Of a DNA stretch of 63,276 nt, positions 50,193-60,016 are shown piece by piece. How positions within the stretch are numbered: the stretch's first letter is position 1; the number at the start of each line of letters is the position of its first letter. The position numbers and the translations under genes were made by a program. The DNA is from Chrysophaeum taylorii (lineage: Eukaryota; Sar; Pelagophyceae; Pelagomonadales; Pelagomonadaceae). The notes under the pieces are model-generated. The model saw only the letters and a program-made list of their open reading frames with translations. It was not told the origin of the DNA and made no database searches. The DNA is taken from NCBI GenBank assembly GCA_029834535.1, contig JAQMWT010000606.1, positions 1 through 63,276 of the forward strand, in the 5' to 3' direction.

Positions 50193-50842
50193 GGCCCGTT
50201 TCTCGATTGGGACCCAAAAGGGGTTTCGGATTGAAAATGAGGGCCGAACCTTTGTTCGTACCTTACCCTTCAGCTGGTCGCGTAACCTCGCTCACCCTGA
50301 GCCTCGCGACAGTCCTCTTGGCGTATGTTCGCCTCCTGGGCCAGCCGGTTGGAAGCCGGTCGCAGTGGGGCGGAGTACGTCCGAGGGACGTAGAAGAAAA
50401 AGATGACGACGAGTTGGTTGTCGTTCAAATCGCTGTCTCCGCGTCGCTTGGCGACAGGTGTCAACTTTCCCTCAACGCTCCTTTCTGCACCCCTTGTCTA
50501 AGTACCCTGTGACCCCGATCCTCCGGGCTACGGTGTTGGGATTAGCCTATGCCCCATGCACTGGGCTGACCAGTAGTTAGCCTTCGTGGCGTTCCCCTCG
50601 GTGCTGTGCTCTTCTCGGTGTCGTCACATGCGCACTCGATCTTCACTCCCTGTGAAACGCCGTGGCGCGCGCGGATAACCAATCGCTAATCCCGAGAACG
50701 GCGTTGTTTGTTGACATTGACGGCAATGGTAACGAGCTCGAGCGAACGCACGGAGGAAATGGCCGCAGCGAATCTATGCCTCGGACCGACGTTCTCTGCG
50801 CGGCGATGCCCAAAACCACTTCGCAAGTTGCAGCAGCCCAAA

Positions 50843-51694
50843 TCACAACATCAGGCTCGGATGATTCACGTATGGAGAGGCGCTCGGGAGACTGGGGCTA
50901 TTGGCGACGAGCAACTCGGAGCACCACTCATGCAACATTTTCGAGCTCGGCGAATCGTTCCTTGAGCGTTTTGAGTATGGCCTCCTTGGCCGCGAGCTCT
51001 TTGTCCTTGGCCGCGAGCTCTTTGTCCTTGGCCGCGAGCTCTTTGTCCTTGGCGAGGAGCTCGCGTTCAGTTTTTCGCGAAGCTCACGACCCAACTTGTC
51101 TCGATACCAGAACTGAGAGAAGTAGAAAACAAACAAGGAGCGTGCGTCGATGGTCCTTCTGAGATCCAAAGCAACGAAAGCATCGTCAAACGGATCGAGC
51201 ACTGATCTCTCGCGCGTGTCGAGCTCGGGATCAGCAAAAAAGACGCACGCAAGGATTTGCTCGTGTATAAGACTCACGTGCTCGTCGCGTGCACGAGCGA
51301 GTTGTAGAACCAGATCGCTGCGTTCAAGGTCCTCAGGGCAGCGCGCAAACCAGCACATGAGGTAATGCTTGTCTGTCGGCGCACGGTCGATCGGGCCGTA
51401 CTTGCCTTCAAAAGCCTGGCGCAACAAAGACCAGGAGGCAGCAGACCCCTCGGCCAGAACCGCAAAGTTCGAGGCCCCTTGCCCATCAGCAACGAGCGGC
51501 ACCTTCGAAACAACCGTGTATCCCGCCTCCGTGAGCACCGGTCTGTCGAGTGCATGAAACGACAAGGGTTCGTTGATTGGAGACTCCGCGTGCTTAGCGG
51601 CGAGAGGCCGCTGGTGCGTGCATCGGCCCATGTGCCCCGGGCCCAAGGACGACGAGCGCTGAAGAAGCGCTAGTACAACTAGAATGCTCGACAT
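50843..51694 (-). pseudogene. Array family ORF, copy R2, frameshifted
   Basis: Identical to the family until GRELREK, where one T of a T-run (about 51072-51076 on plus) is missing. The frame then shifts, so the coiled coil is read in a wrong frame and runs on to 50843. In the original frame three KDKELAA heptads would be present. One-base loss; could also be a sequencing error in the homopolymer. Confidence 0.75.
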
Positions 51695-52429
51695 GGCCCG
51701 TTTCTCGATTGGGACCCAAAAGGGGTTTCGGATTGAAAATGAGGGCCGAACCTTTGTTCGTACCTTACCCTTCAGCTGGTCGCGTAACCTCGCTCACCCT
51801 GAGCCTCGCGACAGTCCTCTTGGCGTATGTTCGCCTCCTGGGCCAGCCGGTTGGAAGCCGGTCGCAGTGGGGCGGAGTACGTCCGAGGGACGTAGAAGAA
51901 AAAGATGACGACGAGTTGGTTGTCGTTCAAATCGCTGTCTCCGCGTCGCTTGGCGACAGGTGTCAACTTTCCCTCAACGCTCCTTTCTGCACCCCTTGTC
52001 TAAGTACCCTGTGACCCCGATCCTCCGGGCTACGGTGTTGGGATTAGCCTATGCCCCATGCACTGGGCTGACCTGTAGTTAGCCTTCGTGGCGTTCCCCT
52101 CGGAGCTGTGCTCTTCTCGGTGTCGTCACATGCGCACTCGATCTTCACTCCCTGTGAAACGCCGTGGCGCGCGCGGATTGCCAATCGCTAATCCCGAGAA
52201 CGGCGTTGTTTGTTGACATTGACGGCAATGGTAACGAGCTGGAGCGAACGCACGGAGGAAATGGCCGCAGCGAATCTATGCCTCGGACCGACGTTCTCTG
52301 CACGGTGATGCCCCAAGCCACTTCGCAAGTTGCATTAGCCCGAATCACAACATCAGGCTCGGATGATTCTCGTATGGAGAGGCGCTCGGGAGACTGGGGC
52401 TATTGGCGACGAGCAACTCGGAGCACCAC

Positions 52430-53155
52430 TCATGCAACATTTTCGAGCTCGGCGAATCGTTCCTTGAGCGCTTTGAGTATGGCCTCCTTGGCCGCGAGCT
52501 CTTTGTCCTTGGCGAGGAGCTCGCGTTCAGTTTTTTCGCGAAGCTCACGACCCAACTTGTCTCGATACCAGAACTGAGAGAAGTAGAAAACAAACAAGGA
52601 CTGCGCGTCGATGGTCCTTCTGAGATCCAAAGCAACGAAAGCATCGTCAAACGGATCGAGCACTGATCTCTCGCGCGTGTCGAGCTCGGGATCAGCAAAA
52701 AAGACGCACGCAAGGATTTGCTCGTGGATAAGACTCACGTGCTCGTCGCGTGCACGAGCGAGTTGTAGAACCAGATCGCTGCGTTCAAGGTCCTCAGGGC
52801 AGCGCGCAAACCAGCACATGAGGTAATGCTTGTCTGTCGGCGCACGGTCGATCGGGCCGTACTTGCCTTCAAAAGCCTGGCGCAACAAAGACCAGGAGGC
52901 AGCAGACCCCTCGGCCAGAACCGCAAAGTTCGAGGCCCCTTGCCCATCAGCAACGAGCGGCACCTTCGAAACAACCGTGTATCCCGCCTCCGTGAGCACC
53001 GGTCTGTCGAGTGCATGAAACGACAGGGGTTCGTTGATCGGAGACTCCGCGTGCTTAGCGGCGAGAGGCCACTGGTGCGTGCATCGGCCCATGTGCCCCG
53101 GGCCCAAGGACGACGAGCGGTGAAGAAGCGCTAGTACAACTAGAATGCTCGACAT
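52430..53155 (-). CDS. Array family protein, copy R3, intact
   Basis: 241 aa, one KDKELAA heptad, and LKALKERFAELENVA at the end. All family landmarks are present from the ATG at 53155. Confidence 0.65.
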   Translation of the reverse strand: MSSILVVLALLHRSSSLGPGHMGRCTHQWPLAAKHAESPINEPLSFHALDRPVLTEAGYTVVSKVPLVADGQGASNFAVLAEGSAASWSLLRQAFEGKYGPIDRAPTDKHYLMCWFARCPEDLERSDLVLQLARARDEHVSLIHEQILACVFFADPELDTRERSVLDPFDDAFVALDLRRTIDAQSLFVFYFSQFWYRDKLGRELREKTERELLAKDKELAAKEAILKALKERFAELENVA

Positions 53156-53887
53156 GGCCCGTTTCTCGATTGGGACCCAAAAGGGGTTTCGGATTGAAAA
53201 TGAGGGCCGAACCTTTGTTCGTACCTTACCCTTCAGCTGGTCGCGTAACCTCGCTCACCCTGAGCCTCGCGACAGTCCTCTTGGCGTATGTTCGCCTCCT
53301 GGGCCAGCCGGTTGGAAGCCGGTCGCAGTGGGGCGGAGTACGTCCGAGGGACGTAGAAGAAAAAGATGACGAGCTGGTTGTCGTTCAAATCGCTGTCTCC
53401 GCGTCGCTTGGCGACAGGTGTCAACTTTCCCTCAACGCTCCTTTCTGCACCCCTTGTCTAAGTACCCTGTGACCCCGATCCTCCGGGCTACGGTGTTGGG
53501 ATTAGCCTATGCCCCATGCACTGGGCTGACCAGTAGTTAGCCTTCGTTGCGTTCCCCTCGGTGCTGTGCTCTTCTCGGTGTCGTCACATGCGCACTCGAT
53601 CTTCACTCCCTGTGAAACGCCGAGGCGCGCGCGGATAACCAATCGCTAATCCCGAGAACGGCGTTGTTTGTTGACATTGACGGCAATGGTAACGAGCTGG
53701 AGCGAACGCACGGAGGAAATGGCCGCAGCGAATCTATGCCTCGGACCGACGTTCTCTGCACGGTGATGCCCCAAGCCACTTCGCAAGTTGCATTAGCCCG
53801 AATCACAACATCAGGCTCGGATGATTCTCGTATGGAGAGGCGCTCGGGAGACTGGGGCTATTGGCGACGAGCAACTCGGAGCACTAC

Positions 53888-54613
53888 TCATGCAACATTT
53901 TCGAGCTCGGCGAATCGTTCCTTGAGCGTTTTGAGTATGGCCTCCTTGGCCGCGAGCTCTTTGTTCATGGCGAGGAGCTCGCGTTCAGTTTTTTCGCGAA
54001 GTTCACGACCCAACTTGTCTCGATATCAGAACTGAGAGAAGTAGAAAACAAAAAAGGAGCGTGCGTCGATGGTCCTTCTGAGATCCAAAGCAACGAAAGC
54101 ATCGTCAAACGGATCGAGCACTGATCTCTCGCGCGTGTCGAGCTCGGGATCAGCAAAAAAGACGCACGCAAGGATTTGCTCGTGTATAAGACTCACGTGC
54201 TCGTCGCGTGCACGAGCGAGTTGTAGAACCAGATCGCTGCGTTCAAGGTCCTCAGGGCAGCGCGCAAACCAGCACATGAGGTAATGCTTGTCTGTCGGCG
54301 CACGGTCGATCGGGCCGTACTTGCCTTCAAAAGCCTGGCGCAACAAAGACCAGGAGGCAGCAGACCCCTCGGCCAGAACCGCAAAGTTCGAGGCCCCTTG
54401 CCCATCAGCAACGAGCGGCACCTTCGAAACAACCGTGTATCCCGCCTCCGTGAGCACCGGTCTGTCGAGTGCATGAAACGACAGGGGTTCGTTGATCGGA
54501 AACTCCGCGTGCTTAGCGGCGAGAGGCCGCTGGTGCGTGCATCGGCCCATGTGCCCCGGGCCCAAGGACGACGAGCGCTGAAGAAGCGCTAGTACAACTA
54601 GAATGCTCGACAT
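53888..54613 (-). pseudogene. Array family ORF, copy R4, nonsense after FYFSQF
   Basis: Open for 195 codons to TGA at 54026-54028; the coiled-coil part continues in frame beyond the stop to 53888. Carries the RSFFVFYF variant and MNKELAAK, shared with R5 and with L1 on the opposite arm. Confidence 0.8.
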
Positions 54614-55348
54614 GGCCCGTTTCTCGATTGGGACCCAAAAGGGGTTTCGGATTGAAAATGAGGGTCGAACCTTTGTTCGTATCTTACCCTTCAGCTGGTC
54701 GCGTAACCTCGCTCACCCTGAGCCTCGCGACAGTCCTCTTGGCGTATGTTCGCCTCCTGGGCCAGCCGGTTGGAAGCCGGTCGCAGTGGGGCGGAGTACG
54801 TCCGAGGGACGTAGAAGAAAAAGATGACGACGAGTTGGTTGTCGTTCAAATCGCTGTCTCCGCGTCGCTTGGCGACAGGTGTCAACTTTCCCTCAACGCT
54901 CCTTTCTGCACCCCTTGTCTAAGTACCCTGTGACCCCGATCCTCCGGGCTACGGTGTTGGGATTAGCCTATGCCCCATGCACTGGGCTGACCAGTAGTTA
55001 GCCTTCGTTGCGTTCCCCTCGGTGCTGTGCTCTTCTCGGTGTCGTCACATGCGCACTCGATCTTCACTCCCTGTGAAACGCCGAGGCGCGCGCGGATAAC
55101 CAATCGCTAATCCCGAGAACGGCGTTGTTTGTTGACATTGACGGCAATGGTAACGAGCTCGAGCGAACGCACGGAGGAAATGGCCGCAGCGAATCTATGC
55201 CTCGGACCGACGTTCTCTGCACGGTGATGCCCCAAGCCACTTCGCAAGTTGCATTAGCCCGAATCACAACATCAGGCTCGGATGATTCTCGTATGGAGAG
55301 GCGCTCGGGAGACTGGGGCTATTGGCGACGAGCAACTCGGAGCACCAC

Positions 55349-56074
55349 TCATGCAACATTTTCGAGCTCGGCGAATCGTTCCTTGAGCGTTTTGAGTATG
55401 GCCTCCTTGGCCGCGAGCTCTTTGTTCATGGCGAGGAGCTCGCGTTCAGTTTTTTCGCGAAGTTCACGACCCAACTTGTCTCGATATCAGAACTGAGAGA
55501 AGTAGAAAACAAAAAAGGAGCGTGCGTCGATGGTCCTTCTGAGATCCAAAGCAACGAAAGCATCGTCAAACGGATCGAGCACTGATCTCTCGTGCGTGTC
55601 GAGCTCGGGATCAGCAAAAAAGACGCACGCAAGGATTTGCTCGTGGATAAGACTCACGTGCTCGTCGCGTGCACGAGCGAGTTGTAGAACCAGATCGCTG
55701 CGTTCAAGGTCCTCAGGGCAGCGCGCAAACCAGCACATGAGGTAATGCTTGTCTGTCGGCGCACGGTCGATCGGGCCGTACTTGCCTTCAAAAGCCTGGC
55801 GCAACAAAGACCAGGAGGCAGCAGACCCCTCGGCCAGAACCGCAAAGTTCGAGGCCCCTTGCCCATCAGCAACGAGCGGCACCTTCGAAACAACCGTGTA
55901 TCCCGCCTCCGTGAGCACCGGTCTGTCGAGTGCATGAAACGACAGGGGTTCGTTGATCGGAGACTCCGCGTGCTTAGCGGCGAGAGGCCGCTGGTGCGTG
56001 CATCGGCCCATGTGCCCCGGGCCCAAGGACGACGAGCGGTGAAGAAGCGCTAGTACAACTAGAATGCTCGACAT
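55349..56074 (-). pseudogene. Array family ORF, copy R5, same nonsense codon
   Basis: Same TGA (55487-55489) and same RSFFVFYF and MNKELAAK variants as R4. Differs from R4 by a few substitutions (for example THERS for TRERS). Confidence 0.8.
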
Positions 56075-56810
56075 GGCCCGTTTCTCGATTGGGACCCAAA
56101 AGGGGTTTCGGATTGAAAATGAGGGTCGAACCTTTGTTCTTACCTTACCCTTCAGGTGGTCGCGTAACCTCGCTCACCCTGAGCTTCGCGACCGTCCTCT
56201 TGGCGTATGTTCGCCTCCTGGGCCAGCCGGTTGGAAGCCGGTCGCAGTGGGGCGGAGTATGTCCGAGAGACGTAGAAGAAAAAGATGACGAGCTGGTTGT
56301 CGTTCAAATCGCTGTCTCCGCGTCGCTTGGCGACAGGCGTCAACTTTCCCTCAACGCTCCTTTCTGCGCCCCTCGTCTAAGTACCCTGTGACCCCGATCC
56401 TCCGGGCTACGGTGTTGGGATTAGCCTATGTATGCCCCATGCACTGGGCTGACCAGTAGTTAGCCTTCGTGGCGTTCCCCTCGGTGCTGTGCTCTTCTCG
56501 GTGTCGTCACATGCGCACTCGATCTTCACTCCCTGTGAAACGCCGTGGCGCGCGCGGATAACCAATCGCTAATCCCGAGAACGGCGTTGTTTGTTGACAT
56601 TGACGGCAATGGTAACGAGCTCGAGCGAACGCACGGAGGAAATGGCCGCAGCGAATCTATGCCTCGGACCGACGTTCTCTGCGCGGCGATGCCCCAAGCC
56701 ACTTCGCAAGTTTCAGTTGCCCAAATCACAACATCAGGCTCGGATGATTCACGTATGGAGAGGCGCTCGGGAGACTGGGGCTATTGGCGACGAGCAACTC
56801 GGAGCACCAC

Positions 56811-57536
56811 TCATGCAACATTTTCGAGCTCGGCGAATCGTTCCTTGAGCGTTTTGAGTATGGCCTCCTTGGCCGCGAGCTCTTTGTCCATGGCGAGGAG
56901 CTCGCGTTCAGTTTTTTCGCGAAGCTCACGGCCCAACTTGTCTCGATACCAGAACTGAGAGAAGTAGAAAACAAACAAGGAGTGCGCGTCGATGGTCCTT
57001 CTGAGATCCAAAGCAACGAAAGCATCGTCAAACGGATCGAGCACTGATCTCTCGTGCGTGTCGAGCTCGGGATCAGCAAAAAAGACGCACGCAATGATTT
57101 GCTCGTGGATAAGACTCACGTGCTCGTCGCGTGCACGAGCGAGTTGTAGAACCAGATCGCTGCGTTCAAGGTCCTCAGGGCAGCGCGCAAACCAGCACAT
57201 GAGGTAATGCTTGTCTGTCGGCGCACGGTCGATCGGGCCGTACTTGCCTTCAAAAGCCTGGCGCAACAAAGACCAGGAGGCAGCAGACCCCTCGGCCAGA
57301 ACCGCAAAGTTCGAGGCCCCTTGCCCATCAGCAACGAGCGGCACCTTCGAAACAACCGTGTATCCCGCCTCCGTGAGCACCGGTCTGTCGAGTGCATGAA
57401 ACGACAGGGGTTCGTTGATCGGAGACTCCGCGTGCTTAGCGGCGAGAGGCCACTGGTGCGTGCATCGGCCCATGTGCCCCGGGCCCAAGGACGACGAGCG
57501 GTGAAGAAGCGCTAGTACAACTAGAATGCTCGACAT
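56811..57536 (-). CDS. Array family protein, copy R6, intact
   Basis: 241 aa, one heptad written MDKELAAK, full-length from the ATG at 57536. Intact coding frame; same unknown family as L2. Confidence 0.65.
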   Translation of the reverse strand: MSSILVVLALLHRSSSLGPGHMGRCTHQWPLAAKHAESPINEPLSFHALDRPVLTEAGYTVVSKVPLVADGQGASNFAVLAEGSAASWSLLRQAFEGKYGPIDRAPTDKHYLMCWFARCPEDLERSDLVLQLARARDEHVSLIHEQIIACVFFADPELDTHERSVLDPFDDAFVALDLRRTIDAHSLFVFYFSQFWYRDKLGRELREKTERELLAMDKELAAKEAILKTLKERFAELENVA

Positions 57537-58272
57537 GGCCCGTTTCTCGATTGGGACCCAAAAGGGGTTTCGGATTGAAAATGAGGGTCGAACCTTTGTT
57601 CTTACCTTACCCTTCAGCTGGTCGCGTAACCTCGCTCACCCTGAGCTTCGCGACCGTCCTCTTGGCGTATGTTCGCCTCCTGGGCCAGCCGGTTGGAAGC
57701 CGGTCGCAGTGGGGCGGAGTATGTCCGAGGGACGTAGAAGAAAAAGATGACGAGCTGGTTGTCGTTCAAATCGCTGTCTCCGCGTCGCTTGGCGACAGGT
57801 GTCAACTTTCCCTCAACGCTCCTTTCTGCGCCCCTCGTCTAAGTACCCTGTGACCCCGATCCTCCGGGCTACGGTGTTGGGATTAGCCTATGTATGCCCC
57901 ATGCACTGGGCTGACCAGTAGTTAGCCTTCGTGGCGTTCCCCTCGGTGCTGTGCTCTTCTCGGTGTCGTCACATGCGCACTCGATCTTCACTCCCTGTGA
58001 AACGCCGTGGCGCGCGCGGATAACCAATCGCTAATCCCGAGAACGGCGTTGTTTGTTGACATTGACGGCAATGGTAACGAGCTCGAGCGAACGCACGGAG
58101 GAAATGCCCGCAGCGAATCTATGCCTCGGACCGACGTTCTCTGCACGGCGATGCCCCAAGCCACTTCGCAAGTTTCAGTTGCCCAAATCACAACATCAGG
58201 CTCGGATGATTCACGTATGGAGAGGCGCTCGGGAGACTGGGGCTATTGGCGACGAGCAACTCGGAGCACCAC

Positions 58273-58675
58273 TCATGCAACATTTTCGAGCTCGGCGAAT
58301 CGTTCCTTGAGCGTTTTGAGTATGGCCTCCTTGGCCGCGAGCTCTTTGTCCTTGGCGAGGAGCTCGCGTTCAGTTTTTTCGCGAAGCTCACGGCCCAACT
58401 TGTCTCGATACCAGAACTGAGAGAAGTAGAAAACAAACAAGGAGTGCGCGTCGATGGTCCTTCTGAGATCCAAAGCAACGAAACCATCGTCAAACGGATC
58501 GAGCACTGATCTCTCGCGCGTGTCGAGCTCGGGATCAGCAAAAAAAGCGCACGAAATGATTTGCTCGTGGATAAGACTCACGTGCTCGTCGCGCGCACGA
58601 GCGAGCTGTAGAACCAGATCGCTGCGTTCAAGGTCCTCAGGGCAGCGCGCAAACCAGCCCATGAGGTAATTGTCT
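58273..58675 (-). pseudogene. Array family ORF, copy R7, 5'-truncated by SINE-like insertion
   Basis: C-terminal 129-132 residues only (GWFARCPEDLERSD onward, KDKELAAK heptad, LENVA end). The upstream coding part is separated by the SINE-like element at 58687-59058; beyond it the remaining coding sequence (about 59070-59125) joins the helical-repeat fragment as in the left arm. Confidence 0.8.
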
Positions 58676-58686
58676 GTCTGCGCACG

Positions 58687-59058
58687 TAATGTCCCTTACC
58701 CTGATCGCCGACTGCGGTTGCGATGGAGGACGGTGCCTCATGAATCCTGAGCCTTGCGAGAGCATCCGCCCTCCCGGCGTAGGTTGGCACCTATTCGCCT
58801 CCCGGGCGGGCCGGTTGGCAGCCGGAACGTTCGCAGTGGGACGGGGTATGGCCGGGGGGCGAAGACGGAAGGTTATCGACGAGTTGGTTGTCAGTCATAT
58901 CGCGATCTCCTCGTCGCATGGCGACAAGCTTGCTGGTCACTCTCCGCCGACCGACCTTTCGGCGCTCCTCGTCTACAGGCCCGTGATTCCGGACTGGCTC
59001 CTGTCGGTCCGGCCTGGCTCCCATGCTCGGGTGAGGTCTGAAGTTAGTTAGTTAGTTA
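58687..59058 (+). mobile_element. SINE-like retroposon, longest copy (372 bp)
   Basis: Starts TAATGTCCCTTACCC and ends in a (GTTA)n/(TTAG)n tail. It is flanked by an 11-bp target duplication GTCTGCGCACG/GTCGGCGCACG (58676-58686 and 59059-59069, one mismatch). It interrupts the outermost minus unit. The equivalent site in the left arm (about 45645-45655) is empty. No clear Pol III A/B box pair was found, so a LINE 3'-end origin is possible. Confidence 0.85.
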
Positions 59059-59139
59059 GTCGGCGCACGGTCGATCGGGCCGCACTTGCCTTCAAAAGCT
59101 TGGCGCAGCAAACACCAGTAGGCAGCAGACCCGGGGTCT

Positions 59140-59515
59140 GCTGCTGCGGCGATCGCTGACGCGGCTCCTTCGCGGCTGGACGAGTTCAATCCGCAGAACC
59201 TCTCCAACACGGCGTGGGCGTTCGCGACAGCGCGCATCGAGGCACCTCCGCTCTTCGACACGATTGCCCTGGCGGCCCAGTCGTGGCTTGGCGAGTTCAA
59301 TCCGCAGGACCTCGCCAACACGGCTTGGGCCTTCGCGACGGCAGGCATCGAGGCACCTCAGCTCTTCGACGCGATTGCCCTCGCGGCCCGGTCGTGGCTT
59401 GGCGAGTTCAATCCGCAGAACCTCGCCAACACGGCTTGAGCCTTCGCGACGGCGGGCATCGAGGCACCTCAGCTCTTCGCGGCGATCGCCGGCGCGGCTC
59501 CTTTGCGGCCGGGCG
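59140..59515 (+). pseudogene. LANTAWAFA-type helical repeat fragment (right copy)
   Basis: Reads EFNPQNLSNTAWAFATARIE, then EFNPQDLANTAWAFATAGIE, then a third unit with a TGA in the Trp position, then PQLFAAIAGAAP. Unit length is 111 bp. Same stop as in the left arm, so it was dead before the duplication or has been homogenised. Family as for 45180-45565. Confidence 0.65.
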
Positions 59516-59547
59516 TACACTAATTTTCGTGCGCAAAATCTTGTGAC

Positions 59548-60016
59548 GTGTCCGAGGATGACGAGGAGAAGCCATTCAAGCCATCATCATTCAGGTCGAA
59601 TCCGCCATCACAGCCCCGAGTCTCTGCGATGTCGTCAAGAGATTGGGGATGTAGTGCTCAATTGGAAGGCTTCATGAAGCCTCTGCATGTGCTGACACTC
59701 CAAACCGAAGGCGACGTCCCGGTCGTCGACATGGTTCGCGTCTTCACCGTCCGCGCACTCAACAATCTGAAACGAGACACACTTCAGGTACCGATACGCA
59801 AGACGGGCCTCGAGAACAAGCGCAAGTTCCATGAGGTGGAATGGGGGGGAATGCGATGGATCGGTCTCAACTGCTCGGGACATTTGCACAAAAGAACCGG
59901 AGAGGCGTTGCACGCAGTTCTCCCCACCGAAGGCTGTCGGCAACCTGATGATGCCGAGCCCTTCGATCAATATTGAAAAAGTGCTCCCTGTTGCGCAGGC
60001 TACTTTAGTCAAGAGA
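59548..60016 (+). pseudogene. Unrecognised arm gene, first ORF (right copy), frameshifted and interrupted
   Basis: MSEDDEEKPFKPSSF onward as in the left copy, with W-G for W-R and a few other changes. Seven Gs instead of six at about 59845-59851 shift the frame after HEVEW, giving a different tail to 59976. The gene is then cut by the Helitron-like insertion at 60017. Confidence 0.75.

Larger units (their letters stand above)
49263..58675 (-). repeat. Tandem array, minus-oriented part (six full or near-full units plus a partial)
   Basis: ORF starts at 50192, 51694, 53155, 54613, 56074 and 57536 give spacings of 1502, 1461, 1459, 1461 and 1462 bp. The longer first step is explained by extra coiled-coil heptads. 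At 49357 the spacer-proximal unit shows a junction where CTCTTGGCG is joined directly to CTCGGGAGACTGG, deleting most of one unit at a GGCG microhomology. Confidence 0.93.
59070..60016. repeat. Right outer arm of the inverted duplication, proximal part
   Basis: Reverse complement of about 44695-45640: array junction, helical-repeat fragment (59140-59515, plus) and first arm ORF (59548-59976, plus). Interrupted at 60016 by the Helitron-like insertion. Confidence 0.92.

Noticed and set aside
50500..50580. Possible 5S rRNA-like segment (GGCTACGGTGTTGGGATTAGCC)
   Set aside because: Only superficial similarity to the 5S 3' end; internal control boxes and pairing arms were not found.
58687..59058. 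tRNA-derived SINE with Pol III A and B boxes
   Set aside because: A B-box-like GTTCAAATC is present in the related array segment but not in the SINE-like copies, and no matching A box was found; origin left open.
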